Shown one piece after another: positions 44,949-54,514 of a stretch of 64,000 nt of DNA. Under the pieces are notes generated by a model that was not told the DNA's origin, did not search any database, and worked only from the letters and a program-made list of their open reading frames with translations. Numbering within the stretch: the first letter of the stretch is position 1; each line of letters begins with the position of its first letter. Both the position numbers and the translations under genes were made by a program. This DNA comes from Echiichthys vipera (Eukaryota > Chordata > Actinopteri > Perciformes > Trachinidae): the NCBI GenBank assembly GCA_963691815.1, contig OY829646.1:3583152-3647151 (forward strand). Reading direction: 5' to 3'.

Positions 44949-45000
44949 AAAAAAAACAACCAGTCCAGTTGTTTTTGACTGAAATTGCTTTGAGGATAAC

Positions 45001-45011
45001 GGTATATTAAT
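45001..45011. repeat. Target-site duplication, right, of the Penelope-like element
   Basis: ggtatattaat, identical to 41234-41244. Confidence 0.88.
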
Positions 45012-45449
45012 ATTTTCATTTTCTTACTTATTTTATTGGCTGAGCTGGAGATACAACTGAGAGCTGAGACACCCACTCACTGCCTCACATTATATACAGT
45101 ATTTACTGAGGTCTTTTATATTCCACCTGCATGCTGTAATATTCACAGCACAGAGAGGCATTTGTCTGCATATGGGCTGCCACATCACTGTAGCAGGGCA
45201 GGAGAAGCTCTCAGCTCATACACACATTCATTCACGACAAGCTCAAACCAAAGAGGAGTCTCTTCTACTACTAAACTGGTTGACATTTAGAAAGACAACT
45301 AGTGCTTTTAAACTATTTAGGATATTAAAGGACACACACGTTTGACATCCAAACCAAACCTGGGACCCAAGTCTATATTTTGCTTTCATTTTCTTTACTT
45401 CAACTGTAACAGGACTTTATTATAATTATAGCCTTGTGATCCTTCTTTT

Positions 45450-45655
45450 AAGAAGTTATGAATTGAATTTAAAACATATAATGTACATTGTTTGATTAAT
45501 ACTATACATCTACTGTAAGTATCTGACTGCACTCCGTATTTCACTATCTTAACTCTATATTTTATGTCATGTACATGCTTTTTGTGGACCCAAGGAAGAT
45601 TAGAAGTGGCCAGGGCGTCAGCTAATGGGGATCCAGTTAATAAACAACAATTAAC
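45450..45655 (+). mobile_element. Probable LINE 3' end
   Basis: The run tgtggacccaaggaagatta, then cgtcagctaatggggatcc and agttaataaacaac resembles the last bases of a common fish LINE, where 'gctaatggggatcc' precedes an (ataa)n-like tail. No coding sequence is preserved upstream. Confidence 0.5.
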
Positions 45656-45659
45656 AGTA

Positions 45660-46538
45660 TTGACTATTATCTCATCAAGCTAATGCAATGCATTGTCTGT
45701 AACGGTGGTTTCCAAAGTAGGTGCCAAGGCGGGGTACTTTGAGGAAGGGCCAAGATTTATCATTATGTCAATCTTATCTTTATTGTGTGTTTCACAATAT
45801 CACCACATTACCATTTTAGTTATTATATTATTTATTTAGCTTGCCACAAAGAGCTGAAGCAGTGGAAAACTGTCATTACACCTTTAATGATTCACCCTTT
45901 TTTTTAGGGGCCTGTAGAATGTTTAAAAGAAATAGACGTATCCTCAGGGACTGAAGGGTCTTTCTGAAAAACAAGATGGTGATGGCAAAAATACCAAACT
46001 CCACAAACCAATGGGTGAGGTCACAGTAGCTATGTCCATTTATTTTACACAGTCTATGCCAATTAGACACAATCACCAAAAACTTAAGCTATAGGAGTCA
46101 CAAAGGTTAAGCTTATTTCTACTCAGTTATTGTGATATGATCCCAACCCAGAAAATGGGAATGTCTTTGGCAATCAAATCATTAGCATCACATGCAGCTG
46201 CTCATGATAGTAAGATAATGATGTGAGACGAGAGGGCCTCTGCATTTTCTTTACTAAGTGTTCATAGCAAATGCGAGAGGCCATCTACACAAGCATGTAT
46301 AATGCATTTGAGTGTCATCCACTGTATAGTACTCTCTGGAGCATGACGTGTTGTAGTGTACAGACCATCATTCACTCCAGCTCATTAATGGTATCAGTAC
46401 ACTGTGGCGAACACCATTATCTGTTCTCACATAGTAGAGTTTGTGTAGATTAAAACATGAATTGAGTTTAGACACCTCACCAGTTGCCGTTTTTCTGTCC
46501 ATGTACCATTTGCTTAAGTGATTGGTTTCCCAATAAAG
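45660..46538. other. Unassigned spacer
   Basis: No supported gene or element. Confidence 0.4.
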
Positions 46539-46553
46539 ATATCTGAAACATAT

Positions 46554-46709
46554 CCCCAAAGCAATTTCAGTCAAAAGCAACTGGACTTGGTTATTTGTCT
46601 AGAATGAAAGGTGAAACGTCTTCCTAGACAAATAACCAAGTCCAGTTGCTTTGGACTGAAATTGCTTTGGGGAGAACGATGACCTCGACACATGAGATCA
46701 TTCACAGGC
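46554..46709 (-). mobile_element. Tiny Penelope-derived insertion with 49-bp foldback and 15-bp target duplication
   Basis: The inserted 156 bp is flanked by atatctgaaacatat (46539-46553) and atatctgaaatatat (46710-46724), 14 of 15 identical. Inside, two 49-bp arms (46554-46602 and 46624-46672) are inverted with one mismatch around a 21-base loop containing gaaacgtc. The remaining 37 bp matches the outer end of the Penelope terminal repeat (aacgatgacc and cattcacaggc, as at 41245-41280). It is thus a terminal-repeat-only copy plus an inverted tip, the same tip arrangement as at the large element. Confidence 0.88.
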
Positions 46710-46743
46710 ATATCTGAAATATATTTCCTGCGGTGTGTATGTG

Positions 46744-46859
<116 letters not shown>

Positions 46860-47148
46860 GTGTTGTGTTTGTCTGGATAGCGGTCCGATTAAGCTGCAGT
46901 CATGAGGATTGAGGACAACTTTCTATTTTCAAAGCAGAGGAAGAAAAGCACTTTTATCTCCACTAACCTCCACAATTGCCTCAGCAGTTTCTCAGAACAC
47001 TTACCCACACGGATGCAGTCAGACTGTCCTAACTGAGTTTTCTAATTGCCCTCCAGAGTGTCCCTCTCCATTAGGCTTCAGGCCGGTTGGGAGGAGTGTG
47101 ATGGTTCCCGAGCTCCCGGTGCACGCACATACACACACGCTGACAGCC

Positions 47149-47331
47149 ATGCCTCAGAGATACTCCCACCAGAGGAGGAAAGCCAGCACAGCAGCTGCTA
47201 GGAGGATGGAAAGGAGACGCAGGGACCAGGGGAAAAGTAGCAACAACAGCCCAACCAGCAGCCACAATCACCGCTCCAAGAAGCTGGCCATGCTCTCCAG
47301 GTACCAGCACCACTCAAAGGCTTACAAGTAG
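47149..47331 (+). CDS. Candidate exon or small ORF (unknown)
   Basis: The ATG at 47149 has a good context (gacagccATGc). It opens a 60-codon frame, MPQRYSHQRRKASTAAARRM then ERRRRDQGKSSNNSPTSS, very basic and serine-rich. A splice acceptor may lie at 47056 (attgccctccag), and possible donors are ccag|gtacc at 47300 or caa|gtaggg near 47328. Neither joins in frame to the exon at 54375. No known domain. It could be a 5' exon of a plus-strand gene or an open frame by chance; a low-complexity basic peptide is weak evidence. Confidence 0.25.
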   Translation: MPQRYSHQRRKASTAAARRMERRRRDQGKSSNNSPTSSHNHRSKKLAMLSRYQHHSKAYK

Positions 47332-47339
47332 GGCTGTAC

Positions 47340-48150
47340 AGGAGGCTCAAGACACTTAAGTTAGGTTACTCACCTTGTTATTAGCAGAAATAATGTGTTA
47401 ACTTGTTTACAGACTGATGTAAAGAGCTTGATGGATTTGTGTTATCTACAAAGGGAAATTTGTGTGTGTGCAGTAAAGAACAGAACATACAAACAAACAA
47501 CAGAGACAAGCATACAGAGAACATTTCCATTATTGTGATAAGAAAGCTATGGAATTTATCAGCGCTATAGCTAGCCCTTTTTCCATCTGAGTGTCCTGTA
47601 TCTGCTACAAGATGGGAGTAGAGTGAAAAATGCAGTGGGGAGGTTCACGTCCCATGGTGATTGCCATGTGAGTAGCAAGTAATTGCAATGTTATTTTATA
47701 ATCTATTTGCTCTGAGGTAACCCCACAGCCCTGTCAGATGGACCTTTCATCAATACAATTCAATGGTGCAAATGTATTACACTATTCATTATATCTTATA
47801 ACATGAATATACAAATATAAAAAAAATAGATATTTCATTTAAATACATTTTAGTTTAATTACATGTTTACAATTGTCAAAATTTAAGTCAGTGATCGTAC
47901 TACTCTACACTTAGCCTACTACATTGAGTCATGTTTAGCTAACTATTTCAACTGTTTACCCATTACTTTTAGTTTACTGTTTCAACCATTTATCCATCAG
48001 GCTACTTTTTATTAAACTATTTCTACAGTTTCTCCATTACTTTTAGTTAAATATTTCAAACGTTTATCCTTGCTTTTAGCTAACTATTTGAACACTTTAT
48101 CCACCACTTTTAACTAACTGTTTGAACAGTTCATCCACCACTTTTAGCTA
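47340..48150. other. Unassigned spacer with short 'ttttagctaact' repeats
   Basis: Between 47930 and 48155 the phrase actttta(g/a)ctaactatttcaa recurs about seven times at 35-45 bp intervals, an old, diverged tandem repeat. Nothing else is supported. Confidence 0.5.
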
Positions 48151-48152
48151 AC

Positions 48153-48250
48153 TTGGGGTGACCAGACGTCACCGGTTTCCATGACCTGTCCCCGGCTACT
48201 GCTGTTCCCAGTAATGTCCGGGTTTTCACTGTGAATGAAAGATCCGAAAT
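48153..48250. mobile_element. hAT-like terminus, related to the right end of the 23.3-25.8 kb element
   Basis: Starting ggggtgaccagacgt, then ggtttcc, gacctgtccccgg, and ttttcactgtgaatgaaaga followed by tcc, this matches the complement of 25665-25760 in order. No second end was found, so only the terminus is called. Confidence 0.65.
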
Positions 48251-48924
48251 TGGAGAAAAGTAAAAAATTAAAAAACGAAAATGTTGACCACATGACACGT
48301 ATAGTTGCAAACCCTTTGACTCGCTACTTCATTGAATTCATGCATGAGTAATTTTTTTATTACAGTTTTCAGCATTGTCTCAATTTATGGCTTTATTGCT
48401 CCAGTTTTACAGTCTTTCTATTTGAGATTTAATGCCTGAAACTGACTTCCACTGACTCCGTCAAGGTCCCTGATCCTGTGTCACTCTAAGACTAATGATG
48501 ACTGTCCAGAAGAGAGGCATGCTGGGGAAGCATCAGATGGGTGGAGGACATGGGGCCCAAGCTATGGGACAGACGTTACTGCTGGGGATCAAAAACGGTA
48601 CAGAGATACAGAGAACGGACACCGGAGGACTACCCAGCAAACAGCCACAGAGAAAAGAACAGACACTGAGGCACATAACCAGCGGCATCATACCACAATA
48701 CTTCGGGAGAATAAAAGGAGCATTAGGAGGTCCTTCAGCATCAAGGTACGACTTCCGGACTTTACACTAGTGATCATTTGCATGTAAAAATAATCCACGC
48801 CTATTCTTAGACTAATTATAAACTTTTTCACCCTTAATCTACTTTAAACTAAGTAAGATATAAGATTTTTTTGTTTTCCGCGGTTGATGATAATTATTTG
48901 GCCCTGCTAGCAGCAACACTCTAG

Positions 48925-49045
48925 GGCTCACAATGGCAGTCGCTCAGTCAGTCCACCACGATTGTCTTGAAATATGACATTCATGGACCCAAGAGGATAC
49001 ATTTTACTGACTTTGATGACTCCCTTTCTATACCTTAACCAGCAG
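48925..49045 (-). repeat. Fragment of the teleost 'gctaacatg' repeat family (other end)
   Basis: The phrases cagtcagtccaccacgattg, gacattcatggacccaagag and tttactgactttgatgactc are, from memory, the far part of the same abundant fish repeat whose start is seen at 53245. The assignment relies on recollection of the family. Confidence 0.45.
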
Positions 49046-49224
49046 GCTGACTACTTGTTTTTACGTTGATGCTTGTATTTTCCTACAATGGCATTAAGCT
49101 TTGGCCTCTTCATTATCTGGTACTTCTCTAGACATTGTGAACAGAGTTGCAGCAGGTATCTCAGAATTTGAGATAATTATTTTTTGATAATACGACTGTG
49201 ATGCAGATATTGAAAAGTAGGTTA

Positions 49225-49465
49225 TGTTAAAGGGGGCCTATTGTACTTTTTTCAAGTTTGTACATGTATTTTGTGTTTTTACTAGAACATATTTACATGC
49301 TTTAATGTTCACAAACACTTTATTTTTCTTATACTGCTCATGGCTGCAGCACCCTCTGTCTGAGATTCTGTTGCAGCGCAATCCCCCCTGCCAATAAGCC
49401 CAGTCATCTCTGATTGGTCAGGCTCTTCCTGGTCTCCTCCCTGCTGTTCCTACTACTACTGCTAC
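49225..49465. mobile_element. Probable DNA-transposon terminus ('gggggcctattgta' family)
   Basis: The run aaagggggcctattgtactt, then acatgctttaatgttcac, gcagcaccctctgtctgag and ctctgattggtcaggc follows the order of a common fish repeat. No other end or target duplication seen. Confidence 0.45.
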
Positions 49466-50361
49466 TACTGCCGCATGTAGTTAACCGTAGAATGTGAGGC
49501 AATAAAGCAGTGATTTCTACCGTCAGAAATCACAAATAAAGCTTTATAAACTAAACACTACATGCCGCTAGCATGTTGCTACATGCAGTTAACAGCAGCA
49601 CATTCCTTTCGGAGCTGTGCCTAGCTGTACTTCGTTGAAGTTGAATGTTGTTTTTAAAATCTGATCTGAACTAGAAAGGATTTTGGCTTGTTTGAGAGTT
49701 TGTTTCTTGCATAATTATCATGTTTTACAAAGATTGTATTGCTCAAATCACAATTTGTCAAAACCCCATGACTGAATAAAGAAATGTTGTAAGTTGACAA
49801 GCTTTATCACAAATGCATATTAGTCTGGAACCTCTCAGTTCATATTTAGTTTTCAAGGGGCTTTATCAACAGTGCAGACCAAAATGCCTCTCTGCAAAAT
49901 AAGGTAGACCTACAACCAATCAGAGTAATGAAACGGCATGGCGTGGAGTGACGCATGTAAGTTGAGGCAGTGTTTGATTGCTGGAAATCCATCTGCCAGA
50001 GCTAATGAAACATGAGTTCAGCAGATTTGTCTGGTTCCCGGACGAGAAATTATTTTCTAAGGATATTTGTGTTATGCACATTTCATAATTCTTCAGTGCT
50101 TGTAGACTAGCATAAGGCTGCCGTAAACTGCCCTACTTGCAAGGTCACATGGCCGTGACGAATATACCTGACTTGGAGCTTCAATATATGGTAGTGCCTG
50201 AAAACCAAGCCAACATGGAACAAACAACCAGCCAATGCTGATGTTTATTTTTTCTGGTGGTGACAGCCTCTTAATAATTCACAGTTCTTTGTCACTGTAC
50301 TGTTCAATTTGTGTTTCCATGCATTATACAATACATTGTTGTAGAACAGTTTTGACATGGT
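49466..50361. other. Unassigned spacer
   Basis: No supported feature. Confidence 0.4.
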
Positions 50362-50375
50362 TGTGCTCCAAAATG

Positions 50376-50522
50376 CCCGTGAGTGTTCTCATTTGTCCAG
50401 GTCATCGTTATCCCCAAAGCAATTTCAGTCAAAAGCAACTGGACTTGGTTATTTGTCTAGGAAGATGTTTCACCTCTCATCCAAGAGGCTTCATCATCAT
50501 CAGACCAGGCTGGGACTGGGGA
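50376..50522 (-). mobile_element. Short Penelope terminal-repeat insertion with 14-bp target duplication
   Basis: The 147-bp insert matches the outer 145 bp of the Penelope terminal repeat (gtgagtgttctcatttgtcc, gcaatttcagtcaaaagcaac, gtttcacctctcatccaaga). It is flanked by tgtgctccaaaatg (50362-50375) and tgtgctcaaatatg (50523-50536), 12 of 14 identical. It contains the hammerhead-like boxes on the minus strand with an extra 6 bases (gatgat) between them. No coding sequence. Confidence 0.82.
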
Positions 50523-50539
50523 TGTGCTCAAATATGTTA

Positions 50540-51075
50540 TTTTAGACGTCGTGATGACATTGATTTTATTAAATATTATTAATATCAAAATTATTACGAT
50601 AATATTATTTTGAACTAACAAGTCAGGAACAGATTAGTACATCATAGTCATGAGGCATTGTGTGGAAGCCATTGGCCACAGTTATTTCACGACTCTGAGG
50701 CTCATATGAGGATGAATTGTCAGTGCAGTAATAATATGTTCAGCACATTCTTCAGCACACGTGGCTCCTGCAGCCTCTCTGCAAAGGGTGATTCATTCCT
50801 GTCAAATGACTGAACTGAAACAATTATTTAACTCAAGGTTGTCAATATACTCATATATTCACCAATGTCCATTCTTGATGGAATAATGTGAACAAATGAG
50901 TGTTCGGCGTTAAAAAAAGTATTATTTTGCTAGAACTGTGCTATGTACGCTCTAAATGTAATGATAATCACATGCCCTGTGTTGGTGTGATGGTAGATTT
51001 AGAGCTGTGGCTGACCTGCATGTCAAACATTCAGACAAAGACAGCGTTTGTTGTGCTGTGCTATTTCTACGCAGA
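50540..51075. other. Unassigned spacer
   Basis: No supported feature. Confidence 0.4.
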
Positions 51076-51110
51076 CACACACATACACACACACCATATA
51101 TATATATACA

Positions 51111-51188
<78 letters not shown>

Positions 51189-51200
51189 ACACACACACAC
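51076..51200. repeat. Compound (CA)n-(AT)n-(GA)n-(CA)n microsatellite
   Basis: Four dinucleotide motifs follow one another without gaps; open frames across it are artefacts. Confidence 0.96.
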
Positions 51201-51204
51201 CATT

Positions 51205-51760
51205 TTTAAGCACATTTCTAAAATGTCAAAGTAAATCAATCAGCCTGCAAACTGCTTACTCTTGTTACTGCAACATATATCTAACCCACTCTTTTCCAGT
51301 GACAGACTACTCCACCATTTCAGTGTTCCACTCCTGTTACATTGTTGGATTCACAAACAAGATTTTTTTCAAAGTTGATGCAAGAGAATCAGAGATATTG
51401 TCCTTTTTATTACACACACTCATGAGGATATGTTTCGGTGACAGCTATGGCCAGAGGCATTATGTTTTCGGGCTGTCCGTCTGTACATCCCATTCTTTTG
51501 AACCTGATATCTCAGGAACCCTGCAAGGTAATTTCTTCATATATGGCACACATGTCTAGTTGGACTCAAGGATGAACTGATTAGACTTTGGAGCTCAAGG
51601 CTCAACATTTAGATAGTAATTTTATTTCATTGAATTAGTAAGACGTTTATATTCAGATAAATCAATCTTTGCTTGCATTTAATTATTTTTCAGCATGTTG
51701 TCCTCTTAAGAAGTTGAGGGTTTTGGACTCTGTTGTGGTTTGCTTGCTATATCTAATAAT
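51205..51760. other. Unassigned spacer
   Basis: No supported feature; an 86-codon frame at 51299-51559 has no recognisable domain. Confidence 0.4.
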
Positions 51761-51764
51761 AGAA

Positions 51765-53210
51765 TAGAATAAATAGAATAGTCTTTATATTCATTGTACA
51801 TGTACAATGAAATTGAATGCAGTCCTTTCAGTGCAAAACAGTAATAGTGCAAAGCAGATGAGATAAATAAATAGAAAAGGAGCCTCAAAAGTCACTATAA
51901 AAATACATAAAAGAGGTAGTTAGAAAGTAAAAACACAAAACACAGGCATACCACACAACATGACATTTACACACAATGCTAAAAATGTAAAACTTAGATA
52001 GCGTTGAGTGCAGGTATGGCTTTTGGATAAAAACTGTTTCTGAGTCGTTGGTGTTTTGTCCTGAAACGCCTGCCAGAGAAAGGCAGCAGTTCAAACAGTA
52101 AGTGGCTGGGGTGAGATAGATCTTGTCGTATGTCCTGGGCTTTTTTGAGGCAGTGGGAACTGTAAAGATCTCCCAGGGAGGAAAGAGGGCAGCAAATGAT
52201 CTTCTGGGTGGTGTTGACAACCCTCTGGAGCACTTTCCTCTCTGCTGCTATGCTCTCTATGGAGCAGCTGTAGAAGGACAATAGCCCTTTTTGCGTGAGG
52301 TGGTTCCTCCTGAGAATCCTCAGGAAGTGAAGTCTCTGCCGTGCCTTCTTTACCATACTGTGGTGTTTGCACTCCAGGTCAGGTTGTTCTGTAAGTACAC
52401 GCCCAGAAACTGGAAGTCCGAGATCCTCTTCACACGTTCCCCGTTGATGGTAAGGGGCTGAATTTCCATTTTGTTTCTCCTGTCGTCAATACTAACCGCC
52501 TTGGTTCAGGTGGTGTTAAGCACCAGGTTGTCGTCCATGCACCACATACACAGCCTTTCTACCTCATCCAGATAAGCAAACTCATCTCCCCCAGAGATGA
52601 GCCCCACTGGTGTCGTCCGTAAATGTAATGATACAAAGAAGCTACCACAGTAACTACTCTAAAGGTGCATTACTGGTTCCCCTGCACTACCCCCAGTGCG
52701 TTGTTGTTAAGTCTGATGACCATTGGGTGGAAGGATCTCCTCAGTCTGTCTGTGGAGCTGCTCAGTGAGAGCTGTCTGCTGCTGATCCTGCTCCTATGGG
52801 AGGTGATGGCAGTATCAGGACCTACTCTCACCTTCTGGGATTGATCTGAGAGAAAGTTTTTAATCCAGTGGCAGATTGTGTGGGAAAGTCCAAGGTTTAT
52901 CAGTTTGGCCACCAGTGAGGGAGGTATCACATGCAGGAGCAGGTCCACGAAGAGCAGGCTGGCGTAGCTCCCCTGCTGCTTAGGTGGGTCAGAGCAGTAT
53001 GAAGAGTTGTGGTCATGGCGTCCTCTGTAGACCTATTTGCTCTGTAAGCAACCTGGTGTGTGTCAAACATGGGTGGGAGCTTGAAATTATGTGTGTCCAG
53101 ACAAGTTTCTCAAAGTTCTTCCCGACGATAGCTGTATCTTTTTTACAGTACACTGTATGGTAATCATTCAGGCTGCTGATGGAGGTCTTTTTTGGCAGAG
53201 GAACTCTGGT
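51765..53210 (-). mobile_element. Rex1-like LINE, 5'-truncated, on the minus strand
   Basis: The 3' end is the aatagaatagaataaatag tract at 51760-51780 and the tcattgtacatgtacaatga box that closes Rex1-type 3' UTRs. The coding part is broken in several places. Reading down the minus strand: KLVWTH and VAYRANRSTEDA near 53070-53010, ALTHLSSRG, then LVAKLINLGLSHTICHWIKN near 52900, an abnormal segment near 52750, a decayed palm with DDNLVLNTT near 52530, and a C-terminal RLHFLRILRRNHL block. Confidence 0.82.
51994..53090 (-). pseudogene. Rex1-like reverse transcriptase, multiply broken
   Basis: Fingers (AYRANRSTEDA), motif A neighbourhood (LVAKLINLGLSHTICHWIKN) and C-terminus (ARQRLHFLRILRRN, RVVNTTQKIICCPLSSLGDL, HPSHLLFELLP, NSFYPKAIPALN) are clear. 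Between them, where motif B (x-PQGC-x-LSPLL) is expected, the frame instead reads RISSRQLSLSSSTDRLRRSF and HPMVIRLNN, a type of sequence normally found at the C-terminal end of such proteins. The palm that follows is split by stops. Reverse transcriptase activity is excluded. The misplaced segment suggests template switching or a nested fragment of a related LINE. Confidence 0.75.
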
Positions 53211-53244
53211 AGAGGACTTCAGGCAGGGTAGACAGTGGACTCTG

Positions 53245-53590
53245 ACGCTTTAATGCTAACATTAGCATGCTAACATGCTCACAATGGCATTATTCACATG
53301 CCGATTCTTACCATTGTCACCATCTTAGCTTAGCATGTTAGCATGCTAACATTTCCTTAGCACAAAAGGCAAAGTAAAACTGAGGGAATGTCATTTTTTA
53401 CAGGTATTTTGTCATTAAAAAAATTGACAAAGTAAAAATGTGACCTGATGATGGTGCTAGATGAAAAGTCAGATAATGACGGAATTTATCAAAGCTCATC
53501 AATATCCGAAGTGATTTTCTTGACCGTCCATCTAGTCTAGACCAAAGTGGTGGACTGACCAACAATGCCATCCCTACAACTGTGCTTGCC
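53245..53590 (+). repeat. Teleost 'gctaacatg' dispersed repeat
   Basis: Palindrome-rich gctaacattagcatgctaac and cttagcatgttagcatgcta phrases lead into caggtattttgtcatt, tgacctgatgatggtgctag, atgaaaagtcag and a final ccatctagtctagaccaaag. From memory, this layout is a very common fish repeat. Fragments of it lie at 16323-16400 and 48925-49045. Confidence 0.6.
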
Positions 53591-53599
53591 TGATATTTT

Positions 53600-54374
53600 T
53601 ATGTGTTACTGTCTCAAAGGCACTCAGTAACATATATTAAAGGGGCTATGTCAGAAGTTACTGAGAAAAAGTTACTCTTTTTAGTCCTATGGACATATTA
53701 ACCATCACCTGTGCTGATCATAGTGAAGAGTATACGGCTGTCTGTTGTACATTTCACAGGCTGCTAGACAACCCTGACCAAAGCTGAGCTCAACAGTAAT
53801 TTAATGGAGCAGTGTTTTCCCTCAGGGGCTAATTCACGCCAGGTTTAACAACAGAAACTAAATGATAGCCATGTCCATTTGGCTTTTATGCTGTGACTAA
53901 ACACTTTACACACCACAGCAGTTTATGAATTAAGTCTTTGTGAATAAAGCCATGTCTTTATAAAGAGAGTAATTTCTTTCAAAGTATTATTCATGCTCAT
54001 CGATTATTTGATTTCTTTGTTTCATATGATGACATATTGAACTTTGTGATTGCTCCATATTTTAAGTAATTGACTTATGGGAAATACCCAAGTACCAATT
54101 TTAAGAATTATATCATTTAATAGTTTGGTCCCCTTAAAAGCCATACACACTTACATGGCTTTACCTCCTAAGCGTAAACTCCCGACACTAAGACCCAGTT
54201 CATGAACCTATAAAACCTTACTGCTGTTTTCTTTTTCTTTGGCTGTCACTTCACTCAGCCAGGTGGTTGATAGGCTCATAAAGCTTACTTTCCACCCCCC
54301 AGTATAGAGGTGCCCTTATACTTGTTCACTGTGATTCTGTGTGTATATGTATTTACATGTGTGTGTTGCTATAG
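53600..54374. other. Unassigned spacer, possible intron
   Basis: No feature besides the run-up to the acceptor at 54374. Confidence 0.4.
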
Positions 54375-54514
54375 GAGAGTAGTATCTGGAGGATGTGTGT
54401 AGCCACAGGGCCTGCTGAGGAGGCGTGTGGACCACAAATGGCTGATAACAGCGTCCAGACAGAGGACAAAGACACTAATGTGGAGCCAGCGAGGAATGGA
54501 GGGAACCTAAACAG
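54375..54514 (+). CDS. Candidate coding exon (unknown gene), 140 bp
   Basis: An acceptor (ttgctatag, 54366-54374) follows a T-rich stretch, and the donor is aacag|gtaata at 54515. The frame is open from the first base: ESSIWRMCVATGPAEEACGP, then QMADNSVQTEDKDTNVEPAR and NGGNLN, leaving two bases (phase 2). Starts are possible at 54393 or at the ATG at 54438. The exon joins in frame to 56743-56851. The composition (acidic, hydrophilic, probably disordered) is that of an N-terminal region. I do not recognise the protein. Confidence 0.5.

Larger units (their letters stand above)
41245..45000 (-). mobile_element. Penelope-like retroelement in partial tandem, with target duplication
   Basis: Transcribed right to left. 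A 5' partial copy (44025-45000: endonuclease part plus terminal repeat) is joined head to tail to a near-complete copy (41245-44024). The shared terminal segment is repeated at an offset of 2780 bp (cctgtgaatg at 41245 and 44025). The upstream tip (44949-45000) is an inverted piece of the same repeat. The whole is flanked by ggtatattaat at 41234-41244 and 45001-45011 (10-13 bp depending on overlap), so it inserted as one unit. Tandem, truncated copies with pseudo-LTRs and inverted tips are characteristic of Penelope-like elements; GIY-YIG-bearing fish groups are Neptune and Poseidon. Confidence 0.93.

Noticed and set aside
48495..48770. 91-codon plus-strand frame
   Set aside because: Polar, glycine/glutamine-rich and without recognisable domain, splice signals or neighbours; not enough to call an exon.
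47149..54514. Splicing the 47.1-kb candidate exon to the 54.4-kb exon
   Set aside because: Every visible donor at 47.3 kb leaves phase 2, which produces an early stop in the 54.4-kb exon, so the two cannot be joined as seen.
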